From the NCBI GenBank assembly GCA_013396655.1, contig WBMV01008435.1:434001-498000 (forward strand): 64,000 nt of DNA. The letters are read 5' to 3'. The position numbers and the translations under genes are program-made. The DNA comes from Campylorhamphus procurvoides (taxonomy: Eukaryota; Chordata; Aves; Passeriformes; Dendrocolaptidae). Of the stretch, positions 38,401-52,853 are shown in pieces. Numbering within the stretch: position 1 is the first letter of the stretch; each line of letters opens with the position of its first letter. Below the pieces are notes generated by a model, which saw only the letters and a program-made list of their open reading frames with translations, searched no databases and was not told the origin of the DNA.

Positions 38401-41400
38401 TGCCTGATTAGAGGCATTCTACTGAGACATCCATCTGTGAGCTCAGAAAAACCTGGTAGAAAGAGAGGAGATATCACAGCACTGAAGGACAGGCATGGTT
38501 GAGATGACTTAGGAAGGGACTGGACCATATGTAGCTCATGTAGGGTCATAGGGCTTCTGGGACAGTAACATCTATGTACCCAGTATTCTTCACTGTAAGC
38601 ATCTTCAGAAAGAATATTTCAGGTGTAAGGAAGTCAGGCACTGAAACGGTACATGGCTTGCTCACAGTCACCTGGGATGACAGTACGAGAGAAAGGAAAT
38701 GAGCATCAGTCTTCTAGGCTTTATCCTAGATCTAATTCTTATGCCTTATTCAGGGGTGGATGTCCATAAAAAGGTGGGAAATGAAGCTTCTCAAAATAGA
38801 CAATGGTGAGCCTCAGTCATGGAAACCCATGAACTACAAAATTGACTGTAGTAGATCACACCAAGTGCTCTTTCTGGTGCTGGTGATTCTTGTAATCCTA
38901 CATTAGCAAGCATGCATCAATTGCTAATGAAAGAACCCACCTGGAAACTCTACCTCCAGGTATTTCTGATAGGATAAACACACCCACCAGTTTTCTCCAC
39001 TGAGTCACGGGAAAACCCTAAATGGTAAAGAACATTCTACTGAAATAATATCTGTATAAGGCCTTTAGGACATAGCTTGGTAGCAAAATCGATTTAGGAG
39101 AAAAAAGGAAAAATAATCTCCAAGATTGTGACTTAGTTGTATTCAAGTGTTCTTTGGCAGAGAGAGGGACTGTGAGAGCTCAAAACACTTTATCTGCTGG
39201 TTTGTGTCTTATTTAAAATGCATTGGTCTTCCCAGTTAATTAAAAATACTAAATAACTATGTTATTGCTGTTTTATTATGAAACTTGGGTATATGTTGCC
39301 AAATGGGCTATTTTAAGTAAAATATTCAGTTGTAGTCTAAATGTACTATTGTTCCCCATTTGGACATAAGTCCATAGCCAATGAAACATAAAAGCTGACA
39401 AAATGGTGTTTCTTTGTTGAAACCTTGGTGAAAGAATAAAGCAACAAAGGATAATTGTTCCTACTTTGGACTCTTTTTTCAGTCAGTTCTCAGCCTGAAA
39501 GTCCCCTCTCTTTTTTTGGTGGTGGTGCCACATTCACTGCTGGTAGAACTGCTCACCACCAGATCACCCACCGATCCAGCTGGAGCATGAATATATGCTC
39601 CCATTTCTGTCAAATTACTCGCATCACGTGCTGTGGTATTTATACTGCCTCCATCTTCTGTGCCAGCTTTTGGGGGAACAGATGATACCCAGAGCAGCAC
39701 AAACCCTGCTGGTACAAAATTAACTTGCTTTTGAAGAATTTTGATCCAGCAGCACTTTACACCAGGTGGCTGCAGCACTTTTGATCCAATACTAGCAGGC
39801 CCCAGGTCAGATTTGCAATACTCAGTACTTGGAGCTGCGTGCCCAGAGCTTGCTCTGATCAGAGCATGAGCTTTTCTGCTTTTCTTTCTGAGCAGCTTTA
39901 GTCTTCTCAGCCTCTCTCAGATGGATAGCCTTCCAAAACCAACGTCCAATGAACTTCCCCTGCTTGTTATACTGATGTATGGCTTTGTTGGTGATGCGTG
40001 CGCATTTTGGGGACAGAGAATAATATCGCTTATTGTCTGATTCCCTAGAGTGCTATAATTGATGCTTACATTTATCCCAAAATGGAAGGTGGCCGTTACG
40101 TTCATTTGTTCCAAAGAAAATTGATCTAGTGCATAACAACACAATGTTATACAAATTATATAAGAATATAATAATGACAAATTATGTAATGACCTAGCAT
40201 TTGAATTTGTTATCTCGGCATGCTCTTTCTGTGATGAAATAAAACTAGGTTTATTCATGAGCAGCTTAGGAAAATTTCACTTCAAGTGTTCTATCAGCTA
40301 ATTGTTTAGGAGCTCTTCAAGAAATTCCCTAACCATTGACCATGATGCTACATTTTATTAGCTACCTCTTGTTGATTCAGAAGTAACAGTTTTTAGTGGT
40401 CTGTTTTCATAGATTAAAGTTGATGAAGGAGGCGTAACTGCCCCCATTTCAAAGGAGATAAATATAGAACACACTGGAAGCTATAAGAGGATGGTTCTTT
40501 TGGGAGCCCTTTAAAATCAGTTGCTAGAGTGTTGCAGGTAACAAGTGATAAGTACTGTTAGCTGAAAATAAAAATGTTTACTCACTGCTCTCATGGTCTC
40601 AGTTTGATTTGTCTGTGCAGTCTGTGCTGCAAAACTGCCACTGAAACCTCATCATGTGATTCCCTCAGCAGAGATGTACCTGATCTTCCTAATATTGCTC
40701 AAATTTCCACTGCAGCATGAAAATTTCCCTTTGAGGATAGCTGCATAGAGGGAACAATTCCCTGGGGATCGATTTCTCCGTTCAGCCATTCGCCCACAGG
40801 GCTAGAAAAGCCTCAGCTCTGGCAGATGCTTCTGTCAGTGCTGCTGTAAGTAACTCTGGTGTTGTTCTTGCTGTCTTGCTCCAGGTCCTTAACATGAAAT
40901 ATAGCATGATCCACTGTCACTGAAAGAGCTTCTGGTAATTCATCCCTAAAGTAGGACATTTGCCACTGATGAAAGGCCTGGTGTTAGTTTTGAGCATTAT
41001 TTGACTCACACATCATCGGTAGTGTGTGGCTCTAGTGCTCAGCTTAGGGACAATGAGACGAGATTAACTCATGAATATTTGCATTTGAGGTAGTTGTTCT
41101 CATTATATTGATAACGAGTGCTTCTGGATGTAGAGCTTCAAGTACTCTAAGAAATGAGCAGAAAGAATTGAGCATGACTGCTTTTCAAAACAGCTAGCCC
41201 CCTAAAACTACGAAACAGGTTTTACTCTTCCTAACAGCACAGACAGCTGAGGGAGACTAAACAGCATAGCTTGGAAATATTATAAAGCACAGGGAGTCCA
41301 GCCATCTTTTACAGTCTTTCCACCTGAAAACCAGATGGAATACATGTTTGCTGGGTACAAGATAGCTGAGTTCTAGCACCACCTCTTGGCTCCCACCTGT

Positions 41401-44400
41401 AGATATGGGATGATTCCAGATAAATAAATTAATAATGGGAAATCAGGAAGCTTAGCCTTTTTGAATAAACATCATTCCATTCCTCTCTTCTTCTCAGAGA
41501 TGTTATTTTCTCAGCTAGAGGCACAGAGCAAGTAACATACAAGCCTCACAAGGCACTTCTGGAATTTCTGGTATTTCCACTGAAAATCTGAGCTGCAGGT
41601 GATGGTCTGTATTGTTTATATTATGGAAGAATCAGGGCTTCTACAATCAATTATAAAATCAATTACTTCCTTTTTCAGTGTAAGGGCAACAATGTCAGTT
41701 GCAAAGATATTTTTTCCCAGGAAAAGGAGGATCTTGCCAGTTTTACAGATGGGCTGTATAGCTGCAGTTCTCTTTTTCCTATCACAATCATGCACATGTT
41801 AGGATCTGTTATGGGGCTTGCTTATTTTTAATGCAGATGTCATTCACAGACAGAGCACTTTTCAATCAATCTTTGTTCAGACAGATTCACAAAATAAATT
41901 TCTATACTATCCTATTTAAATTCTATTCTATTAAACACAAAACCTGTCACTGAATCACCAAGTCCCTGAACTGCAGACTGCTCCTCATCAGAGCCCCTGG
42001 GCACAAGCAGCATGATCAGGACCTTGGATGCGGAGTAGGAGGCAGAGAGCAATCTTTGACTGAAGGCTCTGGCAAGTGAATGACAGACCTGTGCTGTACT
42101 TGTGAAGTATGGTAAGCACTGTAATAGTCATTACTTTCTCAGCACTCAGAAGGATAGTACAGTTGAAAACACATAGTTTATGGCTAGTAGATGAAGCACC
42201 TGTTAGTTCCTGAGGGAAAAGGCAATTGGGAGATACAGTCCAAAATTGGTGTCCTGGGTAGCGAGTGGCATGATACTGATGCTGTCCTTGGCAAATCGGA
42301 GAAGGCCAGGTTATTTAGAGTGTAAAATCTGTATATGCCCCATCTGAAACTGTTCTATCAAAATATTTCCTTATTTCTCCAAAACCACTAGGAATTATAC
42401 ATGCCACGAGTTCACAGCATTCTCTGTCAGAAGAGAGAAATTACTGGAAGATTCACTTCAGTTTAGATTCTTGAAAACATCTTAGTCTGTCTCAGACTAC
42501 ACCCTAGCCATAACTGAAGGCTGAAAGATCAGAAGACAATTTGGTTTTGTTATTGAACAGACAGGTTCTGAGTAAGTGTCAATGGGTGTGAAAAGATTCA
42601 CCAGACTGTTGCCTGTAACTCCTCTGCAGTTGGCATCACTCATGTCCAAATCTTACAAGACTGAAGTCAAGTTGAACAGGACCTCTGGGATGCTGTGGTG
42701 GAAATACACGCAGATGGAAAACTTATTCATTGTGGCTCCAGTCATAATGGCAGATAGAGTGTAAAGACATTTAAGCTATGGCATTCGTTCTTTGGAACAT
42801 GAGGCAACTCTGCCACAAGCTCCATGTGTTATCTCAAGTAGAGTCATCCAGAGAGACAAGGTTGCATTTCAGGATGGTTTTCAAGATTTCAGATCTGGCC
42901 TTTATCCCAGATTGGGACTTCATTTTCATTCTTTATAAAGAAAGAGTCAAATAATGCCTTATTTTCCATTGGCAGGTTTGACTCTGCTTGGTGTTGACTC
43001 TAATGGATTTTTTAAGGTATTATCACTTAGCTAATCTTTTGAAATGAAGACCTGTTGTGAGGACCCAAACTGGGATATTTACGCCTTAGCTAGGTGTCTA
43101 GGACATGTTGTTTATTAGAAGTTCACCCTCACATGTTGCTATGCAGCAGAAGGAGGGAGGATAGTCCTGTGCCTGCAGGAAAAGACATAGTACCCAGCTA
43201 CAACAACAATAACCAAAAACGTGTGGCACAATTCCTTCTGTCTCAGAGTGGATAAATGCCTCCTTTTCTTGCTGCCTGGAGGACCTACTCGAGTGTTTCC
43301 TGGATCTAGATAGAACTACACTGGAAATATTGGTTCCTTGTGATAAGCAAAATATTCCTTCTTGCTCATTTCTTTAATTTGGGATACGTTTGTTAATAGA
43401 AATAGCAAAAGGGCCCAGAGAGAAATCCTGCCCCTTATACACAGCTACTGTGGTCGTGAAATTGGAGGTTATCTGGAGTCACACACATGTGCCTACTGCA
43501 TTGTTCTTGCTGACACGATAAAGACATGATGATGCAGTTCAATTACCTGTTGCTATTTAGAAGCCAGTTCATTTATCGCTGCCCTTATTTTCCAGTTCAC
43601 CAGTTTCTTGTTATTGGCATCTCCTTCCCATTCTTGTTCTGCAACACTCAGCCAGCCTCCATCACACAGCTCTGCCAAAAGCTCTGCCAAGACAAATAGG
43701 AGGAAAGCGTGTGCTTTTTGCTTTGGGGCCAAAAAAAGTTTAATTACAGTCAATGTCAAACCCTAGATTTCAGGATGCACAATTTCATCCCTCTAAGTTA
43801 AACCCAGTACCTTTTCCCTCTCAGGATCATTAATACAGGTAGGACAAGCAAGAAACTGCAATGTACTTCCCACACTATACCCTCCTTCTTCTACTAACAA
43901 AGAGAGAGACTCTTCTCACCCTCAAGCCTAAGAGCAATCCTGACTAAGGTCTAAGTGCTTTTGTGTCAGCCCTTTTACTAGATGTGTTTCCAGATTCCTC
44001 TGAATCCATCTCTTGTGGCAGAGGCATTGCTGAGCCCACTTCCTGGGGTGACACCCCTTGGGGGTTCAGATGAGCTGTCTGGTTGAGCCAAGAATTTTTA
44101 AAATCTTCCCTGGGGATAAGATACTCACAGAAAACTGAAGAGAGACAACCTCAGGGAGTTTATTATTATTCACACTGCTGTCTTAACAGCAACACCCAAA
44201 GGTCAATGGCACTCACTGTTAACACCTTAAATTTGGTTGCTCTAAAATTAATTTTCACACAGCTTTCACTAAGAGAATTGAAAAAGCCTTATAGGGACAT
44301 TCCCAACCTTTGTATGCCCATATATGTGGCTGACTCAAAAGAGACACTATTAACTCAAGTATTGCCTAAAATTAGACTTTATTTACTGAGTACAGTTCTG

Positions 44401-46774
44401 ATGCTATTTTTTAAGTTCAAAAAATGCTTTGGCCTCTCCGCTGGCAGATATCTTCTCCCATTTGGAATCATCCTAGGAGGATCTGTGAACTTGTAGCTCC
44501 TAATTTCTTTGAGACAAACCTATGGCTCTTCACTGTAGTAACTAACTCCTAGGATTTCATCCTTTCTCTGTCCCTTAGTACGAGCTTGGTTACATTGGAG
44601 GTGGGTGTTGAAGAGCTCCTGGCCTTTACTCAGGTAGTTCTAGCCAAGTTTCAGTTTTAACTGGTGATCCCAGGGCATGTACAGCATGTACAGCACACAG
44701 AGAGAAAGCACTGAGCCACTGCTGCTCCAAACCCACATGCTTGCTCTTGCAAAGAAAAGTGAGGAGCCACCAGCCTTCAGCAAGACTCTCACATGAGATG
44801 CAGCATTACACTGCCAGAGCAGTGGGGAGCAAGCTTGAGTAATCCAAGCATCTCTGCACCCATCACATGGGATAGGCTTGCCTGTAACATCTCCATCCCG
44901 CAGCTTTGCCTGGATGCAGTGTTCATACGTGTGTTCTGGTGTTAGTTTTAGCCCAGACTGTGGGCCTTGATTCTGGGTCGTGTTGGACTATCTCAGTACA
45001 GAATGCATTTCAGTGCTAAACAAAATTGGTTGCATATGGATATTCATTAACTTCAGTGGTGGTATTTGCAAAGCAGTCTGAGATCTGCTTCTTATCAAAT
45101 GGCCTGATGCCAGGTCACTGGTATAGCTGTGTTCTGACGAAGGAGAAATCATAAGATCAGAGTTTAGGAATATTCATAGTCCATCTTATTTGATTTTCAC
45201 ATTCACTAAGCTTTTAAACTACTAGGCTTCTAATGACATCCTCAGGACAAAGCTGTATCTGCTTCCAAGTTTACTGGAAGGTCCCAGTTGTAAAGAAGCA
45301 GCTACAGTACCTCACTGCTACTCAACCTTGCTCTTCCATCATCAGGAGTTAAGAATAAGGTATTTTCTCTAGGACTGTAATCTTCCTATGATACTGACAA
45401 AATAACATAAGGTGTGTGGCAGTGCCATCCTTAGCCCCTGTAATGACGTGTAATGATGACAAAGCAGAAAACAGATGAAGGAAACCATCCAGTGACTAAA
45501 TTCATTAAGAATATGGTTTGCAATAACAGAATAATCCACAGTGAGACTGGGAACTGTTGAGAAATCTGGATATTTTGCCTGGTGAAGACTCATATTTTCT
45601 TCCATTTAATGGCTGGCATGATTTGCGTTTCTTGTCTATACTTTGATTCCTTCATACAGGCTTTCATCGTGGCTGTATCAAAACTTACTCCAGACACTGC
45701 AGACCTGAATTAGAGGAACCAGACAAAAAGTCCTGCCAAAATCCCAAGAGTAAACTATAGTTTTGTATTAGCATTGTCTTCTCATAAAATAAAGTCTTTA
45801 CAAATAAAACTCCATTGGCCTCTGGCTTGGAGAAATGTTTGTTGATCCTGTATATCAGAGATGCTGATGAAAACCAACTTCATGTTCCCAGCTAATTTAA
45901 CACTGCTATTTTACTATAATGTACTACTTGAATTCCAGTAGCACTTAGGATTCCTAGTCACAGACTAGGGCACTGCTTTGCTAGACACCAGATAGGCATG
46001 GAACAAAAAAGAAAGTCCCTTCCCTAAAGAATTTTCAGTCTTTGGCATCAGTATGGTCATTATAAAGATAACAATCTTTTTTTCCAAGAAATGCCTCATC
46101 TTGTTCATTATCCCTTGCAATTAGTCTCATGGGGCTCCACTTCAGCAACACACACCTGTTAAGTGCAGCCTAGCTGGAGCTTAGAGAGACTTTGATTCTT
46201 CCATTTTTTAATGAACAACAAATGGCGCATTAGAGATGTTTGCTCCTTCAAATATGCAGACATCTGAATTTCTAATTGTTTAGCATTAGTCATAACTTAA
46301 GTAGGACAGAGCAGATTCTATATATAGCTTGTTGCCCAGCCATTCAAGATAGGCAGTTTGTATTTCTTCCCATATTTCCTCACTTGAAAGGAGTGAGAAG
46401 GCAGTTGCAACATCTAAAGAATTCCAAAATTGTTCTGCCCTCATCTCCTTTTCCCCTAGATATTGAGATTGTTTTCAGAATCATGAGATTTTTAAAGAAG
46501 ATTATATTCTCAGGTCTTCTGGTGTTTATCTGGGGGTTCTCAGCCCTGATGGTATAGCTGGATGATGTCTTTAAGTTCAAAAGCCAAACTTTCTTTTTTA
46601 CATTTTTAAGAACAGTTGAAGTTGTAGCAAGATTCCAGGAGCAGGAGTTGCCCTTGGTATCCCAAATCCCCTTTAAAATGTACTGCTCATTTCCCCCCTG
46701 TACCCAGTTTTCATTTCTCAGTCTTGTTCTCATGTGGTATGTGCGCTTACATGTGAATGTATCGTGTGTCTAAC
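35461..46774. other. Intergenic DNA, gene desert
   Basis: The longest interval without a recognised repeat. AT-rich throughout, no gene. A block at about 37,085-37,400 is rich in TTAATTAG-like motifs. A weak coding-like patch lies on the - strand at about 39,885-40,040. A + strand open frame at 44,083-44,496 (137 codons) has no recognisable feature. Confidence 0.5.
39885..40040 (-). pseudogene. Possible decayed coding fragment, unidentified
   Basis: One - strand frame stays open from a stop near 40,050 for about 50-60 codons and reads sensibly: YYSLSPKCARITNKAIHQYN, then KQGKFIGRWFWKAIHLREAE and KTKAAQKEKQK. The basic, lysine/aromatic-rich composition ending in a charged helix is unlike the chance frames around it. 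There are stops on both sides, no start codon in context and no clear splice signals. I do not recognise the family. It could be a retrocopy remnant, an exon of an unknown gene, or chance. Confidence 0.2.
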
Positions 46775-47276
46775 ATTGCTGCATCCAGCTCTGGGGTCCT
46801 CAGCACAGGAAAGACATGGGAACCTGTTGGAATGAGTCCAGAGGAGGGACACAAAAATGGTCACAAGGCTAGGGCACCTCTCCTGTGAGGAAAGGCTGAG
46901 AATGTTGGGGTTGTTCAGCTTGGAAAAGAGAATGCTCTATGGGGTCCTTAGAGCAGCCTCCCAGTACCTAAAGCGGACTTATGAAAAAGATGGAGACAAA
47001 CCCTTTAGCAAGGCCTGCTGTGACAGGACAACAGCTGATGGTTTTAAACTAAAAGAGAGCTGATTTAGATTAGACATAAGGAAGATTTTTTTTTACAATG
47101 ACTGTGGTGAAACACTGGAAACAGGTTGCCCAGAGATGCCCCATCCCTGAGAACATTCAAGGTCAAGTGGGACAGGGCTGTGACTGAGTTGAAGATGTCC
47201 TTGTTCTTTGCAGGGGCTTGGACTAGATGACCTTTAAAGGCCTCTTCCAACTCCAACTATTCTGTGATTCTATGAT
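46775..47276 (+). mobile_element. CR1 LINE, 3' 500 bp, sense, with intact terminal octamers
   Basis: The best preserved CR1 here. It starts GCTGCATCCAGCTCTGGGGT and passes GGGCACCTCTCCTGTGAGGA, GAAAGGCTGAGAATGTTGGG, TTTAGATTAGACATAAGGAA, CAGGTTGCCCAGAGATGCCC and GGCTTGGACTAGATGACCTT. It ends in ATTCTGTG ATTCTATG ATT (47,259-47,277), the octamer tail that defines CR1. A 68-codon frame (46,857-47,063) preserves RLGHLSCEERLRMLGLFSLE of the reverse-transcriptase end. Truncated at the 5' side, so not mobile. Confidence 0.97.
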
Positions 47277-50200
47277 TATGAAGAAAATCCTGGGTCACAA
47301 TGAGCACACACAGTGAATGTTTTGCAACTGAGTGAGCATTTTACTTCCTGCAAATTCAAACTCCAAAATTTATCCCATTACCTCCTTCTCCAGCAGAACT
47401 GTGGATTGTCCATTGAAAAAAGATAGATTCAGAAGTTTGCTCAGAATTATTCTGCCTGGATACTGGAAAATGCCACACCAGTCCAGTTGTGCTCAAATGT
47501 TTGACTTGATCTTCCTGCTGGTGCTCAGACCCATCACTCTGGCAGCCTGGTTCCCCCATGCTTGTGACATTGCTACAGCTTCAGACCTGAGTGAACTAAA
47601 CACTGCTGCTGACCCTAATGGCTGATGGCAGGCCTGATACTGCACATGATAAGAGCAAGGTAGTGTCCCTGGTGCCAGTGGTGTGTTTGAAGGCTGAAGC
47701 CATCCCTGGCCAAGTAGTCTTTCCCATAGGGACATCCTAACTAGGCAGACAGGCTCTTGCCTGCTCCTGGCCTTTTGTGGACAGTTCCTCACAGACTCCC
47801 TGGAACAAGCCTGTCAACAGCCATCCACAGTTCACTTACAGCATGGTGGCCTCCACTCTATGCCCCTCTCCCAGTGCCAAGTAAAAGGACAGTTCTGGGC
47901 TTTAACCTCCCAGGACAGAGACATGCCGGTGGAGATGCACTGTGGTATTCCCACCTGCCTTTCCCTGAAGGTCCACCCTGGTCTCCCCTTGGCCAGCCGC
48001 TTGGCTTGTGTGCCCCTTGCACCCAGTGCTTATCCTCCCCTGGTTCAGCATCCCCCATTCCACCCACCGGAGCCCAGACCCTGCTGTCCATACTGGCTGC
48101 GTGTGTGTCCTTGTCTGCCACTGGGAATTAGGGTGAATCTGGCTATTTCGGTGGGTTGTTCCAGACGTGTGTGAGAGGCAAACCCAAATCCTTGTCCTTC
48201 CTCCGGTCTGTGTTAAAGACAGACAAACTGAATGCTCAGCTAACCATCAAAATTTCTCTCATGGCCAAATGTACCCAGACACCAAGACAGCCAGGAATAC
48301 CAATTGCTTGGCACTCCCAGGGAGTGCTTCCTTGATGGATTTTCTTGTTGCGACCAATAACTGTGAGATTAGTTCCTGCAGCGTTATCATTAACAGCAGA
48401 GAGGGTTCAGGCATGTGCCTTCACAGCCTTCTCCAGCCCTTATTTGAGAGCAAGAATAGCAACTGACAAGTCTTGTGAGGTAAATATAAAGGTCAGCTGT
48501 TGCCTCCCTGGATGAAGGCTGTCAGGAGGAGAGAGGCGCAGCCCTTGCCACCAGCATGCTTCTACCAGCCCCTGTCTGCAACTTCCCTTTCCTGCTCACA
48601 ATAAGATGATGATGCTGTGAGGCCTCCAGAAGTGCTTTTTGGTGATGTCCAAGACCATATGGGTGCAGCTCCACTGTTTTACATGTGCTGTTGGGAATAT
48701 CCCCCTGGGCATGCAGGGCTTTGGGCAAAGGGAAAGCTCTGGCTGGGCCAGCAGGTCCATGCTTGAGATTCCTGAGCAGCACACGCTGGCCCCTGCTCAG
48801 CTGGGGGTCAGGCTTCGGGAGGAAAACAAATCCACCCGTGTGTGAGCTGCTGTGAACGGCTGTGTTCTTCCAGACATGGTGGAACCGAGAGGATATTCCT
48901 GAGGAATTCTTCCTTCTGCTGAGACCCGCAAGCCCATAAAATTATGTCTTGTGGGCAGCCGCCTGGGATCAAGAGTATGAATATTAAGTTGTGAATGAAA
49001 ATAGTCCTCTCATTGAGCTAATGAACTTGGTCTCAGATAATACAAGATTCACTCCTGCTTCGTGCACAGTCCCTGGAGGGATACCAGATACATCTCTTCA
49101 TCCTCTCATGCTGTTTTTGCCTCACTGCAAAGTTTGGGGAATTAAGGTGCTTTCCTCTCTCTGTTACAGGATTGTAGGAAAACCTGTGACAAGTTATAGG
49201 TGGAGTTCTGCTCTAAGGGTGAGCTTACCACAGAAAATCCCTGTGAGAGGAGCATGTGACTTCCTTCCTGAAGGGAGGTGATTGACGAATGGAAAGAGAA
49301 ATTAAAAGTGAATGAGAGAATTTTGAAGACATCTGGGGTTAGAAGAAAGGGCAGATGGCTGAGCTACTTATCAGTTTTGTTCTCCATCCTGACCTACAAG
49401 ATACTCCTTTGTATTTAATTGATTTATTTTTATTGATTTTTATAAATTGCTTCAAGTGAGGTTCTCTGTAATTATTCTAGCACACTCAGTCTGCTGAGGA
49501 ATAATAGGCAAATATATTTTGCTTTTAAAATGACTTATCACCTTCAGGCATAGCAAGATACCCTGAATTTTTCTTTTCTTTTTCTCTCAATTGTCCTAGA
49601 ATCCATACTATTTATGACCATCAGATTTAGATTTCTTTGTATCAGGGCTACCAAAAGAATGAAATGGAAATATGATGCATACATGTGTTGGTGTATGATT
49701 TCTGGCACTTCAGAGTGGGCAAGATGAACTGAGTTCACCTGAAATAGTCACAGAATGTAAGAACACATGTTAGAGAGCTCATCACAGTGATCAAGAATGA
49801 TTGTGATCACATGAAGGGGTTCTGTGAGATGATGTGGAAATATTTGCAGAATGCAACAATGAGAAAAGTCCTTACTGCCTTCTGACAAAGGGTGGAGTGG
49901 TAATGAAACATTGCACCATGGTAGAAAGTTGATCTACATCTAGTGTGTGCCCCTCCATGTTTGTAGTTGGACATCTTCAAAAATACCTGGGGGTAAGAGC
50001 CATGCCCTCAATTTATCATCATACCCTCTGTATTACTATATTTAGAACTGTGTGATCTCTCTGCTATGGTCGGTCAGTGAGGAGGGGATTCTTCATGCCT
50101 CACATTAGCTGTCCAAAAATTCAGTGACTAGGCTAAGGTTGTTGTCTGCAGTCCCTTTATAGACAAGGGGACAAGGTGAGCTTCTCCAGAAACCTGAAGG

Positions 50201-52249
50201 TACTCTATTGCAATGGGATGTATCATGCTCTGGGTATGCTTTTGCTTTCCCTTAGCTACATCAGAGTAGCTGTAATTGCTTTTCAGTAGGTGCCTGAGTT
50301 TGAGATCACTAAGGCTAAAGGGCAGATACACTCAACCCAAGTCAGTGGAGAGGAAATGGGCCTTGCTAGTGCTTTTTATTTCTAGACAGTGTTATTTTGT
50401 GATTCACTGTAAAAGTTCTGTTTGCTCCTGATGTTTGCCGAATGAGTCAAATATGAATACTTTTCTTATGAAGGGTTATGCTAATCTCAAACTATATCAC
50501 TAAACATAAAACTCTAATCCGAATGCACCTGATATCCTCCTTGTCTTTCTTTTTCACTCCTTGAGTGAGAACCCATGATTTCTTCTGCAGTAATCTTCAG
50601 GAGTCACAGCTGAGGTTTCGCTTGTAAACTAGGGACTCTGGAGAACAGAATTCTGTACTCCTAGGAAGTCAGTTCTGCATTTGAAGCACTGAGGGAAGTA
50701 CTTTTTGGTTTGTGTACCTATGATATTTTACATTCCTCATTATAAAGGTAACCAAATGGCTCACAGTCTTTCCTGCATTTAAATTGTTGCAAGCCCTCTC
50801 ACACATCACTCAGGATGTATGAGGAAAGTGGGGTAATAAAACCATACTGGATTAGAAACAAGCTTGTGTGAGACACTGTAGACCCTGCTCAGAACCAGGG
50901 GTCAGGGAAAAGGGGAGAAGAAACTGGCAGGTTGTACAGCTCTTGTGAAAACTTGAGGATCCTAGCCCACTCCTATGTTGCATTTGCTATACCTGAATTT
51001 CTTCAAGAGACAAAGGAGGACAAAACAGACTGCCTAAAGGGACCTAAATAATATTGTAAATTATTAAAAATGTAACATAACCCAAGCCAGTTCTCAGTGG
51101 TGTCAATCTTTCGGAGAGATGCAGCTCTGTCTTATTCATATCTTACCCATAACACTAAAAAAATGTATTCAGATCAAAATTCTCCCTTCTTTGCATTTAT
51201 GATCAGATTATTTTAAGAAGTTTTGTATTTTAAAGGGTATATTTAGCCTAAAAATGGATAAAACCTACCCCAGAGCATATCTGAAGGGTTTGAGTTTAGT
51301 AAGTGCCTCTTACATTTTCCATCAACTGATTGAACTTAGCTCCTGTTTCTTTGAACCTCTTGTTCTCACTGAAAGCCATGCTGACATGCTTTAAAAGCAT
51401 ACAAATAGCTTCTGCTGTGACTAGCTACACAATATATTCTGTTCTGTAACATGCATTTCAGCTCATGAATGCCTGAGCTAACAGAGGTAATGAAGAGCTA
51501 AATCTCTGGTATTACTACTTTTTTTTCTATTTGTTTCTTCATGATGCACAGGATCTGATTCTTTGGCACTCTACCAAAAGTATCCAAGGCTGGAAGCAGG
51601 TATAACTAAAACTGAAGTATGTAGCATCGCTAAGGAGATGCTCAGAATTGGGCTGTGGCCAACCTCATGCATTAAGGTGTTTGAACTTTTTTATTTTATT
51701 AAGGAAATGGATTACAGATTTATCACTTGTCATCAATAGCGTATGACCACCTGTTCTGTTGCAACTCCTCACTATGATGGGAGACATGCAAGTGAATGAC
51801 CTCAAGCATTTACAGGCTAAGCAAGACAAAACCAGTAGGTTTTCTGTAAAGTTCTAATTTAAAGGAAAGGACATGAATGATGTTGCAGCTGAGGCAGTGG
51901 TGAAGCACGACTGAGATGCATTGGCAAAGATAATGGGATGCAAAAATGGAAGAACAAACATTATACATGGAATGGGTGTTTGGCAAAAGTTCCATAGGCA
52001 GTACAAGTTCCTGAACAGGTCAGAGGGCATGAAACCCAGCTGGAGACATTGGTATGGTATGGTCCCGAGCCTAATAGACAGGGGAGAGCACTTTAAAGGG
52101 AGCTCCACGCGGCATTAGCACACTCAGGAGGGGAGTGCCTTAGGTGAGGAGGGCAGAGAGGCACACGGCCATGAAATTGACGAGGTGGGGAAGATCAGCT
52201 AGCGGAGACGAGGAGGGGGAAAAGAACATTTTTACCTCCACACAAGAAG
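47277..52249. other. Distal 5' flank of CRH
   Basis: No gene recognised. GC-richer patches at 47,490-48,130 and 48,520-48,850 give chance open frames on both strands. The rest is AT-rich. Enhancers of CRH would be expected in this flank, but I can point to none with confidence. Confidence 0.5.
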
Positions 52250-52810
52250 CTGGAAAACAACGTAGAACATCAGGGGCGAGCCCGGGGGAGCCGGGAGCGG
52301 GGAGCCAGTGCAGGGCCGGTGCGGGCGCTGCCCGGGCTGCTCTCCCTGCCCCGACAGATGCTCCCGACGGCCCCAGCCGCGCCGACCATGGCCCTCCCCG
52401 CCGCTCAGGGGACTTTCCGCCCCAGTCCCGCTGCCGGGACCCCGGGCAGCCCCGGTGCCAGCGATGCCGCGAGTCCCTCCCGGCCTCTGTTCCGCCCCTT
52501 CCCCGCGGGGCTTAGCTGCGCCCCTGCCCCCTTTGCGGGGCAAGCGCTCGGTCTGCTCGGGCTGGCCCCGGGCGCAGAGCAAAGCAGGATCCCCGCAAAA
52601 CTCGCCCCTCGCGGAGCATCCTGTGCCGACCCGCCACGGACTCCCCGTGCGGGCGGGCTCGGAGGCGGCGGGGCCGGGGAGGACCGGGGATAGGGGAAGG
52701 AGTCCGCCCGGGACAGCAGCCCCGGCCCCGCTTGGGTCGGGTCCCTCCCCGCGGGCCGGCCCGTGAGTGGAAAGTTTCCCCGGAGTGACCTCTCATAGTA
52801 CGCGCTCGCT

Positions 52811-52853
52811 AGGAAATCTCATTCAAGCATTTTTGTCAATGGGGTGGGGGGGG
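52811..52853 (+). promoter_or_regulatory. CRH: Region matching the mammalian CRH negative glucocorticoid response area
   Basis: ATCTCATTCAAGCATTTTTG followed by TCAATGG (to about 52,842) matches the left part of the mammalian element placed about 250-280 bp upstream, where glucocorticoid repression was mapped. The right part differs: instead of the mammalian half-site sequence there is a G-run (GGGGTGGGGGGGG, 52,841-52,853). The homology is from memory of the mammalian sequence; function in this species is unknown. Confidence 0.6.

Noticed and set aside
44083..44496. 137-codon + strand open frame with hydrophobic end
   Set aside because: No recognised family and no promoter or splice evidence; treated as chance.
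52232..52796. Open frames of 116-152 codons upstream of the CRH promoter
   Set aside because: Low-complexity Pro/Ala/Arg translation in a CpG island, overlapping frames on both strands.
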